From: RI-153 sp041391225
GTDB lineage: Bacteria; Chloroflexota; Anaerolineae; Caldilineales; Caldilineaceae
Assembly: GCA_041391225.1 (NCBI GenBank)
Contig: JAWKOL010000005.1
Span: forward strand, 1-64,000
Direction: 5' to 3'
Length of the DNA stretch: 64,000 nucleotides
A program made the translations under genes and the position numbers. Below the pieces are notes generated by a model. The model was not told the DNA's origin. It searched no databases and saw only the letters and a list, made by a program, of their open reading frames with translations. Each line of letters opens with the position of its first letter. Position 1 is the first letter of the stretch. This document shows positions 19,207-29,972 of the stretch, one piece after another.

Positions 19207-20215
19207 ATGAGGTACTCGTGGTCCTTTTTGCTGAAACGATTCGGCTTGCTGTTGCTGATTATCTGGACCGCAGCCACGGTCAATTTTCTGATCCCCAAGA
19301 TGACTCCGCGTAATCCGCTGCGCGAAAAATTATTGGAACAGGCTTCGCGGAGCGGCTACATCGAAGAAGGCTTCGATGAAATGGTGGCCGCCTACGAGGC
19401 GAGATTCGGCCTCGACCAACCACTGTGGCGCCATATCATTAATTACATGAGTGATATGGCGACGCCTGGATTTGGGCTACTCCATTTCAAGCTATCCAAA
19501 GACGGTATGGGAGATCATCCTCGAAGCAATACCTTGGACGGCGGGGCTATTGCTTACTTCGCTGCTGATCGCATTCAGTGTAGGTAGCCTGATCGGCGCT
19601 CTAATGGTCTGGCCCAAGGCCAATGCATTTGCCCGCTATGTGTTGCCGATGTTCCTTGGCTTTGGGGCAATACCCGCTTATGTGGTGGCGCTGGCCCTGG
19701 TCTACTTTTTCGCCTTCCGCGTGCAGATACTGCCCACCGGCGGCGGCTACGGGCTGGGGTCTATCCCGAATCTGAGTGTTGACTTCGCCCTGGAGGTGAT
19801 CAGGCATTCGATACTACCTGCCATTGCGCTGATTATTACCCAGATGGGCGGTTGGGCGCTGGGCATGCGCGGCATGATGGTGACAGTGGAAGGCGAAGAC
19901 TATATGACCTTTGCCGAGGCCAAGGGCTTGTCGGATCGACGCATGTTCTTCCGTTACGGGGTGCGCAATGCCCTGCTTCCTCAGGTGACCGGCCTTGCGC
20001 TAAGCCTGAGTTCCATCGTCTCTGGCGCGTGTTGGTTGAACTGGTGATGGGGTACCCGGGGCTGGGGACGAAACTACAGCGCGCATCTTCAACTTGATTA
20101 CTTCACGATCTACGGCATCGTGTTCTTCATCATCGTCACACTGGGCGTCTCGCTGTTCGTCATCGATCTGCTCTACCCGTTCCTCGATCCACGCATCAGT
20201 TACGAGAAGAGCTGA
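19207..20215 (+). CDS. ABC transporter permease, DppB/OppB type (two frameshifts)
   Basis: Begins MRYSWSFLLKRFGLLLLIIWTAATVNFLIPKM, the usual first membrane segment, with AGGAG upstream of ATG 19207. The frame is lost near 19470 and resumes in the next frame as SKTVWEIILEAIPWTAGLLLTSLLIAFSVG. The EAA-type loop is seen at DYMTFAEAKGLSDRRMFFRYGVRNALLPQ (about 19900-19980). A second break near 20035 precedes the end (VTLGVSLFVIDLLYPFLDPRISYEKS, stop 20213-20215). About 336 residues once repaired. Confidence 0.85.
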
Positions 20216-20287
20216 TCTATGTGTAAACAATCCACACCATTTACCTGTGGCGCCGACGTGTGCGCCTGTTTCTTGGGGAGGTTGTAG

Positions 20288-21269
20288 ATGGCAGCGAGAT
20301 ACTTCTTTCCAGCCGACGGCGAATTTACCGTTCAGGCGAATCGTTCGTGGGCCGCGTCGGCACCTTTCTGCGCTATCTGCGCCGCAACCGGACGTTGGCC
20401 GCGGCCTGGGCATTTTGCTCCTGATCATCTTGTTCACGGTAATCGGCTATCTTCGCATTGATCCGAAACTTGATCCCTATCCGCTGGCAGGGGTACGGCC
20501 AGCGTCCCCCGACGCTCAACTACTGCCCAAAATCTGATCCAGAATGTGCGCAGACCGAGCCGGTTGCCTATCCCTTCGGCACCGACGGCCAGGGCGCGAC
20601 CTCTACGCCGTGGCTGTGGTGGGTACCTGGATGACGATCCGCATCGGCCTGCTGGCTGGTGTAATCGGCCTTCTCATCGGCGTTGTGTTAGGCTTTACAT
20701 CGGCCTTCTACGGCGGCGCATATGACACCTTCATCCGCTGGATCGTCGATGTGTTGTTAACGGTACCTGGTCTCCTGATTCTGGTCGTCGTTGCCTCAAC
20801 TATCGGCGGCATCACCGGCGGCGGCGGCATCGATCTCAACCAGATGGCGTTGATCATCGCCCTAATCTCGTGGATGGGCCCGACACGCGTGATCCGCTCC
20901 CAGGTGTTGAGCATGCGCGAACGCCCCTACGTGATGATGGCGCGCCTCAACGGCATGTCCAACATGGGGATCATCTTCAAGGAACTCATCCCCAACCTGT
21001 TGCCCTACCTCGGCGCTGGCCTCGTCGGCGCGGTGACAGGCGCCGTCTTTGCCTCAATGGGTTTGGCGGCGATGGGTCTCGGCCCGTTGCGTGAGCCAAC
21101 CTTGGGTGTCACCATCTACTGGGTGATCAACCAGAACGCCTTCGTGCGCGGACTATGGTGGTGGGCGATGGTGCCAATCCTGATCGTGGCGCTGATCTTT
21201 ATCATGTTGTTTCTGATTTCCGTGGGCCTGGACGAACTGGCCAATCCAAGAGTGCGGAGGGCTAGGTGA
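20288..21269 (+). CDS. ABC transporter permease, DppC/OppC type (frameshifted 5' half)
   Basis: ATG 20288 has GGAGG 7 nt upstream. N-terminal pieces (VGRVGTFLRYLRRNRTLA, LLLIILFTVIGYLRIDPKLDPYPLAG) need two or three frame changes before 20620. From there to 21269 the gene is intact, with several membrane segments and the loop SQVLSMRERPYVMMARLNGMSNMGIIFKELIPNLLPYL, the ATPase contact of DppC-type permeases. Its stop overlaps the next start by 4 bp (GTGA). Confidence 0.85.
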
Positions 21270-22276
21270 GCAACGAACCAATTCTACGCATCAATAATCT
21301 AGACGTTCACTATTACACAGACGCCGGTACCGTGGTCGCCAACAAAGGCGTGACGCTGGATCTGCGCCCTGGTGAACGGTTGGGGCTGGTGGGCGAATCC
21401 GGCTCCGGTAAATCGACGTTGGCCCTAGCCATCCTGCGCATGATCAAACCGCCCGGCTCGATTGCTGGTGGCGAAGTCTTGCTTGGCGACACGGATTTGA
21501 CAAAACTCAGCGAAGAGCGCATGCGCCACGTACGCGGCAACGACATCAGCATGGTGCCGCAGGGCGCCATGAACTCGTTGAACCCGGTCATGCGAATCGA
21601 AGATCAGATCGTCGATTCGATGGTGGATCACAACCTGGGGTTGAGCAAATCGCAGATGCTGGGAATGGCCCACGATGCCTTGCGCGCCGTGGAACTCGAT
21701 CCCAAAGTGGGGCGCATGTACCCCCACGAGTTGAGCGGCGGCATGAAACAGCGCGCCTGTATCGCCATCAGCGTGGCCATGAACCCCAAGGTCATCATCG
21801 CCGACGAACCCACCAGCGCGCTGGACGTGATCACACAGCGCCAGGTGATGGAGACGCTAGGCAAGCTCCAGGATCAACTGGGCAGCGCCATTATCCTTAT
21901 CGGCCACGACATGGGCCTGATGGCGCAGTTCGTGGATCGCCTGGCTGTGATGTACGCCGGTCGGCTGATGGAGTTGGGCAAGGTGAAAGACATGTTCACC
22001 GATCCGCTCAACCCCTACACCCAACTCCTGATCAAGAGCATCCCCGGCCTGAGCAACAAGGGCGACTTCACCGGTATCCCTGGCATCACGCCGCCGTTGA
22101 CCGCGCTGCCGCCGGGCTGCGTCTTCAATGACCGCTGCCCGCACGCCATGCCGGTGTGTACCAGCGCCATGCCGCCGCTGCACGAGCACAAACCCACGCA
22201 TTGGGCGGCCTGCTATTTATACGAAAACGGAGTCGAGGAGAAGGCACAGGATCATGGCCAAACTGTTAGAGCTTAA
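21266..22276 (+). CDS. ABC transporter ATP-binding protein, DppD/OppD type
   Basis: 336 residues, intact, GTG start at 21266 inside the GTGA overlap. Walker A GESGSGKST (about 40), signature LSGGMKQR (about 157), Walker B VIIADEPTSALD (about 177) and switch His in ILIGHDMG are all present. The C-terminal oligopeptide-transporter domain has the Cys-rich pattern CVFNDRCPHAMPVC, which in some homologues binds a 4Fe-4S cluster. It pairs with the following ATPase to power the permeases. Confidence 0.95.
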   Translation: MSNEPILRINNLDVHYYTDAGTVVANKGVTLDLRPGERLGLVGESGSGKSTLALAILRMIKPPGSIAGGEVLLGDTDLTKLSEERMRHVRGNDISMVPQGAMNSLNPVMRIEDQIVDSMVDHNLGLSKSQMLGMAHDALRAVELDPKVGRMYPHELSGGMKQRACIAISVAMNPKVIIADEPTSALDVITQRQVMETLGKLQDQLGSAIILIGHDMGLMAQFVDRLAVMYAGRLMELGKVKDMFTDPLNPYTQLLIKSIPGLSNKGDFTGIPGITPPLTALPPGCVFNDRCPHAMPVCTSAMPPLHEHKPTHWAACYLYENGVEEKAQDHGQTVRA

Positions 22277-23285
22277 CAATGTAACCAAAGTCTTCAAGGG
22301 CGGCACCGTCGCATTGGACGACATCTCCTTCTCCGTCGATGCCGAGTCGCCCAGCGTGATCACCGTGGCTGGCGAAAGCGGCAGCGGCAAGTCGACGCTG
22401 GGTCTGATCACCCTGGGTTTCCTGGAGCCGTCGGATGGCGTGGTCCACTACAAAGGACAGGATCTCACCAGCCTCAACGGCAGTGAACGCTTCACGCTAC
22501 GCAAAGAGGTGCAGGCGATCTTCCAGGATCCCTTTGCGGTCTACAATCCTTTCTACAAAGTGGATCACCTCTTCGACGAGGCGGTGAAGAACTTTGGCCT
22601 GGCCAACAACCGCCAGGACGCCCGCCGCATGATCGAACAGGCGCTGGAGAGCGTGGGTCTGCGCCCCGACGAGACGTTGGGCCGCTTCCCTCACCAGTTG
22701 AGCGGTGGACAGCGCCAACGTCTGGTGGTGGCGCGTGCGTTGCTGCTTCAGCCGCGTCTGCTCGTGGCCGACGAGCCGGTGTCGATGGTGGACGCGTCCT
22801 TGCGCGCCACGATCCTCAAGAGCCTGCGCAAGCTCAACGAGGAATACAAGATCACCATCCTCTACATCACCCACGACCTCACCACGGCCTACCACATCAG
22901 CGACTACATTATCATCCTCTACCGGGGATCGATCATGGAGGCCGGGGACGTGGACGCCGTGATTCGCGATCCCAAGCACCCGTACACGCAGTTGTTGATC
23001 GACTCGATCCCCTGGCCTGATCTGCAACGCACCTGGGGGCAGCAGGAGATCATCATCCCCGACGGCACCGAAACGCTAGGGCAGGGCTGCAAATTTGCCA
23101 ACCGCTGCCCCCACGTGATGCCCGTGTGCCGTGAGGCGCGCCCGCCGCTCTACAAGCCCGAAAACGGCAACCGTGTGGCGTCGTGCTACCTCTACGAAAA
23201 CAGCCCCACCCTGCCTAAAGAAGACGTTGGTCAGCTCTTTGGGGCTGCCGCTAAGGGCAAAGTCATGCCGATGGCGGCAGACTAA
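22254..23285 (+). CDS. ABC transporter ATP-binding protein, DppF/OppF type
   Basis: 343 residues from ATG 22254, which lies inside the end of the preceding gene (23-bp overlap) and is preceded by GAGGAGAAGG. Walker A GESGSGKST (about 42), signature LSGGQRQR (about 148), Walker B LLVADEPVSMVD (about 169) and switch His in LYITHDL. The C-terminal domain repeats the CKFANRCPHVMPVC pattern. It completes a five-gene importer beginning at 17158. Confidence 0.95.
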   Translation: MAKLLELNNVTKVFKGGTVALDDISFSVDAESPSVITVAGESGSGKSTLGLITLGFLEPSDGVVHYKGQDLTSLNGSERFTLRKEVQAIFQDPFAVYNPFYKVDHLFDEAVKNFGLANNRQDARRMIEQALESVGLRPDETLGRFPHQLSGGQRQRLVVARALLLQPRLLVADEPVSMVDASLRATILKSLRKLNEEYKITILYITHDLTTAYHISDYIIILYRGSIMEAGDVDAVIRDPKHPYTQLLIDSIPWPDLQRTWGQQEIIIPDGTETLGQGCKFANRCPHVMPVCREARPPLYKPENGNRVASCYLYENSPTLPKEDVGQLFGAAAKGKVMPMAAD

Positions 23286-23309
23286 ACTGAAGATTTTTAG
23301 CGATTGAGG

Positions 23310-23371
23310 GATTAAGCGATTAGGGGATTTCAGATCGTCTCGGCGATCTGAAATCCCCTAATCGCTTAATC
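23310..23371. repeat. 28-bp-stem hairpin with shared ATTAGGGGATTTCAGATC core
   Basis: The left arm 23310-23337 and right arm 23344-23371 are perfectly complementary over 28 bp with a 6-nt loop. The outer flanks extend in about 8-nt units of AATCGCTT/AATCGCCT type. The same core is found at 28366-28443. It lies between the ATPase gene and the M16 peptidase gene and can act as a terminator or 3' hairpin. Confidence 0.8.
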
Positions 23372-23404
23372 GCCTAATCTCTTCTTTGTTCACAGGAGAA
23401 CCCG

Positions 23405-26301
23405 ATGCCGAAGATCGCACGCTTGTTCATCCCGTTGTTGTTGCTTTCGTTGCTCTTCTCCGGCTGCCAGGGGCTGGCGCGGCTGCGATGTCGCTGTTCA
23501 ACCTGGGCGTCGAAGAGACGGTGTCGCCGCCGTTTGCAGATGTCGAACTCGATATGGACGCGCCGCTTGGCATTGCGCCCGAGATCCGCTACGGCGTCCT
23601 CGACAATGGGCTGACGTACTATGTCAAGCGCAACACCGAACCGGTGAACCGCGCCGAACTCTGGCTGGCCATCAATGCTGGTTCCGTCCTCGAAGACGAA
23701 GATCAACTGGGGCTGGCTCACTTTTTGGAGCACATGCTCTTCAACGGTACCGAACGCTTCCCCGAGCAGGCACTCATCGACTTCTTCGAGCGCGTGGGCA
23801 TGACCTTCGGCCCCGACATCAACGCCTACACCTCGTTCGATGAGACCGTCTACCAACTGCACTTCCCCACCGATGACGCCGAAATCGTGGACACTGCCTT
23901 CCAGGTGCTCGTGGATTGGGCCGCCTACGCCACCATCGATCCCGTCGAAGTAGACGCCGAACGCGGCGTCGTCATCGAGGAAGAGCGATTACGCGATCAG
24001 AACGCAGGCGGGCGCGTGCGTGAACAGATCCTGCCGGTGATTCTGGGCGACTCGCGTTACGCCCAACGCCTGCCCATCGGCGACATGGAGATCATCCGCA
24101 CCGCCCCCGCCGAGACCATCCGCCGCTTCTACGAGACGTGGTATCGCCCCGATCTCATGGCCGTCATCGCCGTGGGCGACTTCGATCCTGCCGAGTTCGA
24201 GGCCATGATCATCGAGAATTTCTCCGATCTGCCAACACCGGCGGACCCCGCGCCGCGCATCACTTACAGCGTCCCCGATCACAGCGATACCCGCTACGCC
24301 GTGGTCAGCGATCCCGAATACCCCAGCACGTCGGTGGAGATCTCGTACAAGCTGCCCGCCGAGCAAGGACAGACGGTGGGCTTCTACCGTGATCTGCTGG
24401 TGCGGTCGCTCTTCAACTATCTGTTCAACTTCCGGCTCGACGAACTCAGCCGCCGGCCCGATGCGCCCTTCCTCGCCGCCTACTACAGCCGTAGCGGCCT
24501 GGTTGGCTCCACCGATAGCGTGGACATCGGCGCGCAGGTGCAAGAGGAGGAGATCTTGAGCGGGTTGGATGGCATTGTCACCGAAGTGGAGCGCATCCGT
24601 CGTCATGGCTTCACCCAATCGGAGTTGGATCGCGCCAAAGAAGCGCTTTTCAGCTTCTATCGCCGCGTCTACAACAACCGCGACAACCAGGACAACGAAA
24701 CCTACGCCGCCGAGTACCTGCGCAACTTCCTCACCGATGAACCCATTCCGGGCATTGCCGCTGAACTGGCGCTGGTAGAGAACATGCTGCCCGGCATCAC
24801 GCTGGACGAGGTCAACCGTCAGGTGGAGAATCTGGTGGGCGAAGAGAACCGCACCGTCCTCGTGATTGCGCCGCAAAAGGACGATCTGACCCTCCCCGCT
24901 GAGGACGATCTCGCCGCGATCATCAGCGGTGTTGAAGCCAAGACGCTGGATGCCTACGTCGATGTCGAAGTCAGCGGCGAACTGGTGGACGAGATCCCCG
25001 CGCCGGTTCCCGTGGTCTCCGAGCGCACCATCGACGAGTTGGGCGTCACCGAGATCGAGTTGGCGAACGGTGTGCGCGTGATCATGAAGCCTACCGACTT
25101 CACGCAGCAGGTTGTCTTTGCCGGTGTCAGCCCCGGCGGCTCGTCACTCGTCTCCGACGACGACTACCTCGAAGCTGAATTGGCCGGCAACTTTGTGGCC
25201 GAAAGTGGCCTGGGCGATCTCGAACGCACTGAGATCAACCGGCTGCTCACGGGCAAGGGCGTCGGTGTGTCACCGGGCATCGCCGAATTGAACGAGACCA
25301 TCGGCGGCGCCGCCCCGCCCGACGAACTGGACGCACTCTTCCAACTCACCTATCTCTACTTCACCGCACCGCGCGTCGACGACACCGCCTTCACCACGCT
25401 GCAAGAGCAACTGCTGGCCTACGTGCGCAACCGCAACCTCACGCCGTCTTCGGCGTTGCAAGACGCGCTGATCGGCGCGCTCTACGGCGAAGACTCGCGC
25501 CAGGGCTTCCCCACGGTCGAAGAGATCGAGGCACTCGATCCGGCGCAGATGCTTTCGATCTACCAGGATCGCTACGCCGACGCCGGGGACTTCACCTTCG
25601 TCTTTGTGGGCGATTTCAGCGTGGATGTCCTCACCGACTACGCCCAGACCTACCTGGGCAACCTGCCTACCGTCGACCGCGACGAGACCTGGCGCGATCT
25701 CCAGGATGATCCGCCGGCGGGCGTGGTGGATGAAGCCGTCTATGCTGGGCAGGAAGCGCAGTCCATCGTGCAACTGCTCTGGGTGGGTCCCATCGATCCC
25801 AGCTACGAGAACTTGCTGCGCCTCACCGCACTGCAAAACATCCTCGACATCCTCATCCGCGAGGACCTGCGCGAGGCGCGTAGCGGCGTCTACGCTGCGT
25901 TCGCGTCGGCGAGCCTGGAAGAAGAACCCGATCCCCGCTACATGGCCAACATCGCTTTCAGCACCGATCCCGAGCGCGTAGACGAATTGGTGGGCGCGGT
26001 CTTCGAGATCGTCGCCAGTCTCAGCGCCGACGGCCCGTCCGCCGATCTCATGGAAAAGGCCACGGCCCAAATGCTGCGCAGCCACGAGGAAGCGCTGGAA
26101 GACAACGGCTATTGGCTCGATCTGCTCACCAGCTACGCCCTCGACGTCGAAGCCGACCCGCGTCGCGTCCTCGACTTCACCGACGACGTGTCCGCCCTCA
26201 CCGCCGCCGAAATCCAGCAGATCGCGGCGGACGTGCTGCGCGAGGATGCGTATATCCAGGTGGTTCTGTATCCTGCGGCGATGGAGGGCGCGGGGGACTA
26301 G
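23405..26301 (+). CDS. M16-family zinc peptidase, secreted lipoprotein (one frameshift)
   Basis: ATG 23405 with AGGAG upstream starts a lipoprotein signal (MPKIARLFIPLLLLSLLFSGC). The frame changes near 23480 and then stays open to 26301, about 965 residues. The inverted zinc motif HFLEH is at about residue 105, with the distal Glu in ERGVVIEEERL. Two homologous halves are present, the second (from about residue 545, TEIELANGVRVIMKPTDF) lacking the zinc site, as usual for pitrilysin/PqqL-type proteins. It likely degrades peptides outside the membrane, which fits the peptide-type importer just upstream. The C-terminus (GAGD, stop) runs into a short G-rich repeat. Confidence 0.9.
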
Positions 26302-26356
26302 GGATCGGGACCCACAAGAAGAATAGCCGACTATTTTGTAACGAGAGGATTTTCTG

Positions 26357-28359
26357 ATGCGCCAAAACGGACACATTCCGATTGATTCGGATGACCAATC
26401 GCTGTACGAGGTGACGACGCACGCCACGGGGCCGATTGGTGTGCTGCCACTGGACGAAGACTACCTGCGCGACGCACCCAGCGGTGACATTTTCGGCCTG
26501 AGCCAGAACGCGGGCATGGGTTGGACGCCGCGTCATCTGCGCCGTCGCGAGTTCTTGATCCTCAGCACGCAGGGTGGCATCCGTGGCGAAGACGGTTCGC
26601 CCATCGCCCTGGGCTACCACACCGGCCACTGGGAAGTGGGGCTGCTCATGAAGGAAGCAGCCGAGACCTTCACCGAGTTGGACGCGATCCCCTTCGCCGG
26701 CTTCGTCACCGATCCCTGTGACGGGCGCACCCAGGGCACCACTGGCATGTTCGATTCGCTGCCCTACCGCAACGACGCCGCCATCGTGCTGCGCCGCCTG
26801 ATCCGCTCGCTGCCCACACGCAAGGGCGTGATGGGCGTGGCCACCTGTGACAAAGGGCTGCCCGCCATGATGATCGCGCTGGCCGCGCAGCGCGATCTGC
26901 CTGTGATCCTCGTACCCGGCGGCGTCACCCTGCCGCCCAGCCACGGCGAAGACGCCGGCAAAGTGCAGACGGTGGGCGCGCGCTTCTCCCACGGCGAAAT
27001 CAGCATGGAAGAAGCCGCCGAACTGGGCTGCCGCGCCTGCGCCTCACCCGGCGGCGGCTGCCAGTTCTTGGGGACCGCGGCAACCAGCCAGGTGGTGGCC
27101 GAAGCGCTGGGCATGACGCTGATGCACGCCGCCCTCGCCCCGTCGGGACAGCCCATCTGGCTCGATCTGGCGCGGCGATCCGCCCAGGCGCTGGCCCACC
27201 TCGAAAGCAAGGGACTGACCAACGCCGACGTCCTCACCGACGACGCCTTGCACAACGCAATGGTTGTCCACGCTGCGTTTGGGGGATCGACCAACCTGCT
27301 GCTCCACATCCCCGCCGTCGCCTACGCCGGCGGTCTCGTTCGCCCCACCGTACAGGAGTGGGAATCGATCAACCGCATCACGCCGCGTCTCGTCGACGTG
27401 CTGCCCAACGGGCCGGTGGGCCACCCCACGGTGCGCGTCTTCCTGGCCGGCGGCGTGCCTGAGGTGATGCTGCACCTGCGCGATCTCAACCTGCTCAAAC
27501 TGGACGCGCTCACTGTCCACGCACAGCCGTTGGGCGAATTGTTAGAAGAATGGGAAGGCAGCGAACGCCGCAAACGCCTGCGCGAGCGCCTCTTCAGCGA
27601 AGACGGCATCGACCCCGACGACGTGATCATGTCCCCGGCCCGCGCCAAAGAACGCGGCCTCACCAGCACCGTCACCTTCCCCACCGGCAACCTGGCTCCG
27701 CTGGGCTCCGTGGTCAAGAGACGGCCATCGACCCGTCCACGCTGGACGAGGACGGCGTCTACCGCAAAGTGGGGCCGGCGCGTGTCTTCACCAGCGAGCG
27801 CGAGGCCATCGCCGCGGTCAAGGGCAACCACGCCCACCCGATCCAGGCGGGCGATGTGATGGTGCTCATCGGCCGCGGCCCCTCCGGCTCCGGCATGGAG
27901 GAGACCTACCAGATCACGTCCGCGCTCAAGTACCTGCCCTTCGGCAAGAGGTGGCGCTGATCACCGATGCCCGTTTCAGCGGCGTCAGCACCGGCGCCTG
28001 CATCGGTCACGTCGGCCCCGAGGCGCTGGCGGGTGGTCCCATCGCCAACGTGCGCGGGCGACCTGATCCAGATCATCGTGGACACCGTCAACCTCACCGG
28101 CAGCATCGATCTGGTCGGTCACCACGATCACCAATACTCGGAGGAAGCCGGCGCGCAGGTCCTCGCCGAGCGGACGCCCTTCCCCGGCCTTGCCGCGGAC
28201 CCACGCCTGCCCGACGACACCCGTCTTTGGGCCGCGCTGCAAAACGCCAGCGGCGGCACCTGGGGCGGCTGTGTCTACGATGTGGATCGGATTGTAGCGT
28301 TGTTGGAGGCGGGGAAGAAGGTTTTGGAGAAGGTGGAGATTGAGAGATCGGGCGACTAG
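26357..28359 (+). CDS. YjhG/YagF-family D-xylonate dehydratase (three frameshifts)
   Basis: About 667 residues, colinear with E. coli YjhG/YagF from the start (YEVTTHATGPIGVLPL) to the end. Cysteines typical of IlvD/Edd Fe-S dehydratases are seen in DPCDGRTQGTTGMFDSLPYR, VATCDKGLPAMM and ACASPGGGCQFLGT. The breaks lie near 27720, 27950 and 28055. At the first two, one restored base (C in AAGAGACGG, G in GGCAAGAGG) brings back VVKSTAIDPS-like and GKEVALITDARFSG-like reading. The enzyme makes 2-keto-3-deoxy-xylonate in oxidative pentose breakdown. Its final residues (IERSGD) and stop are encoded by the start of the repeat at 28340-28443. Confidence 0.9.
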
Positions 28360-28365
28360 GAGATC

Positions 28366-28443
28366 GGGCGATTAGGGGATTTCAGATCGTCGGTAAGGAT
28401 CTGAAATCCCCCAATCGCTTAATCGCCCAATCCCCCAATCGCC
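28366..28443. repeat. Second copy of the ATTAGGGGATTTCAGATC hairpin family
   Basis: The left arm from 28366 to 28388 pairs with GATCTGAAATCCCCC from 28398, and the right side continues as five AATCnnnn octamers to 28443. The core is the same as at 23310-23371, while the loop differs. It lies between the dehydratase and the GNAT gene, and upstream degenerate units overlap the dehydratase stop codon. Confidence 0.8.
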
Positions 28444-28460
28444 TACACAGGAGATCCCCC

Positions 28461-29492
28461 ATGTCCGACTGGATGATTCAAACATTCGACTACCACAACG
28501 CCACCGAGGACCAATACCGGGCGTTGTACGATTTCTCCGTGGCGATGCGCCAGGAACGTCTGCCCGACGATCCGCCGCCCGGCCTGGACGAGTACGTTGC
28601 CCGCCTCAAGAACATTCCCGATGTGTTGGAAATGAGCGGTATCGTTGCCAGGGCGGAAGACGGCGCCGTGGTCGGCGAGGCGAACACCTTCCTCATGCCC
28701 GGCCCCGACAATCCGCACTTGATGCAGGCATCCATCGATGTCCATCCTCACCACCGACGCCGCGGCATTGGGCGTCGTCTGCTCGGTTGGGTGGCCGAGG
28801 AAGCCTTGCGCCGCGATCGCACGCTGACGCTGTTGGAATCACACAGCACGGCGCCGGCGGGTGAAGCCTTTGCTCGCCGCATCGGCGCGTCCTTGGGCGC
28901 GACGGGCCGCACCAATCAACTGGTGATGGCGGATTTGGATCGTGTGCTTGTACAGCGTTGGTTGGACGCAGCCCCGGTAGAGGATTTTGAGTTGCGCTTC
29001 GTCGAAGGCGCTTATCCCGATGACTTGCTGAAACCAATGGCCGATCTGCTGAACGTCGTGGCCAACGATCAGCCACGGGAAAACCTGGATATGCAAGACG
29101 CCCACTTTGGGCCGGAGATCCTGCGCTACCTGGAGAACATGCTCTTTAGCGCCGGCGGCAAACGTTGGGCCGCCATCGTCATCGACAGCGCCAGTCGTGA
29201 ATTCGTCGGCTACTCCGAGATCACCTGGAACCCCAGCCGCGGTCACATCGTGCAGCAACAAGGTACCGGCGTCTATCCCCACTACCGCGGACGCGGCATC
29301 GGGCGCTGGCTCAAGGCGGCTGTCCTCCACCGGTTGATCACAGAACGCCCCGAAGTGCAGTTCATTCGCACCAGCAACGTCAGCTCCAACGCGCCCATGA
29401 TCCACATCAACGAAGCGCTCGGCTTCCGCACCTACTTCACCGACCAGATCTGGCAGGTGGAGACGGATGCGCTGCTGGCGTATTTAGGCTGA
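28461..29492 (+). CDS. Tandem-domain GNAT acetyltransferase
   Basis: 343 residues with two GNAT folds. The first has the acetyl-CoA loop HHRRRGIGRRLLGWV at about residue 96. The second has YRGRGIGRWLKAAVLHRL at about residue 275 followed by RTSNVSSNAPMIHINEALGF, the usual end of the fold. This double arrangement resembles mycothiol-synthase-like GNATs and is common in Actinobacteria and Chloroflexota. The target is unknown. RBS CAGGAG precedes ATG 28461. The stop TGA is the first three bases of the next inverted repeat. Confidence 0.9.
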   Translation: MSDWMIQTFDYHNATEDQYRALYDFSVAMRQERLPDDPPPGLDEYVARLKNIPDVLEMSGIVARAEDGAVVGEANTFLMPGPDNPHLMQASIDVHPHHRRRGIGRRLLGWVAEEALRRDRTLTLLESHSTAPAGEAFARRIGASLGATGRTNQLVMADLDRVLVQRWLDAAPVEDFELRFVEGAYPDDLLKPMADLLNVVANDQPRENLDMQDAHFGPEILRYLENMLFSAGGKRWAAIVIDSASREFVGYSEITWNPSRGHIVQQQGTGVYPHYRGRGIGRWLKAAVLHRLITERPEVQFIRTSNVSSNAPMIHINEALGFRTYFTDQIWQVETDALLAYLG

Positions 29493-29550
29493 CGGAAGAC
29501 GAACGTCAAGCGTCTGATCTTGCTTAACGTTCGTCCTCCGTCTTTCGTCA
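29490..29550. repeat. Heptamer-built bidirectional hairpin at converging stop codons
   Basis: The left arm TGACGGAAGACGAACGTCAA begins at 29490 and the right arm ends TTTCGTCA at 29550. Both are built of GACGAAC/GACGGAG-type 7-mers, the right arm having one unit more. The outermost TGA on each strand is the stop codon of the convergent gene: GNAT on plus and RidA on minus. It probably terminates both transcripts. Confidence 0.8.
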
Positions 29551-29931
29551 ATCTTCCGACACCACCGCGATACAATCCACTTCGATGGCGATGCCAGGAA
29601 GCTGTGCGCCCACGGTGGTGCGCGCCGGGTAGGGCTTGGTGACATACTGCTGATAGACTTCGTTCATCTCGGCGAAGTTGCTCAGATCTGCCAGGAAGAC
29701 GCCCACCTTGGTCACGTTGGCCCAGGACGTCCCCGCGGCTTCGAGCAGAATCGTGAGGTTCTGGAAGACCTGCTCAGCTTCGTCGCGGAAACTCCCCTTC
29801 ACCAACTGACCTGTGGCCGGATCAATCGGTCCTTGCCCCGAGATGTAGACCGTCTTGCCGCTGGCCACGATCCCCTGTGAGTAGATGCCGACAGGCTTTG
29901 CGCCTTTGTCGGTGTAGACTTCTTCGCGCAT
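29548..29931 (-). CDS. RidA/YjgF-family enamine/imine deaminase
   Basis: 127 residues from ATG 29931 (MREEVYTDKGAKPVGIYSQG). The conserved parts of the family are present: the YSQG region, VYISGQGPIDPATG, the F-x-N-L-x-x-x-L-E-A-A-G helix, VFLADLSNFAEMNEVY, and the C-terminal PARTTVGAQLPGIAIEVDCIAV. The active-site Arg is in PARTTV and Glu in IEVDCIA. It hydrolyses reactive enamines formed by PLP enzymes. It is downstream of the M19 dipeptidase on the same strand with a 41-bp gap. Confidence 0.93.
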   Translation of the reverse strand: MREEVYTDKGAKPVGIYSQGIVASGKTVYISGQGPIDPATGQLVKGSFRDEAEQVFQNLTILLEAAGTSWANVTKVGVFLADLSNFAEMNEVYQQYVTKPYPARTTVGAQLPGIAIEVDCIAVVSED

Positions 29932-29972
29932 GTTTGTCTCCTTTGTGTGTAGTTGAGATGCGACTCTCTGCA

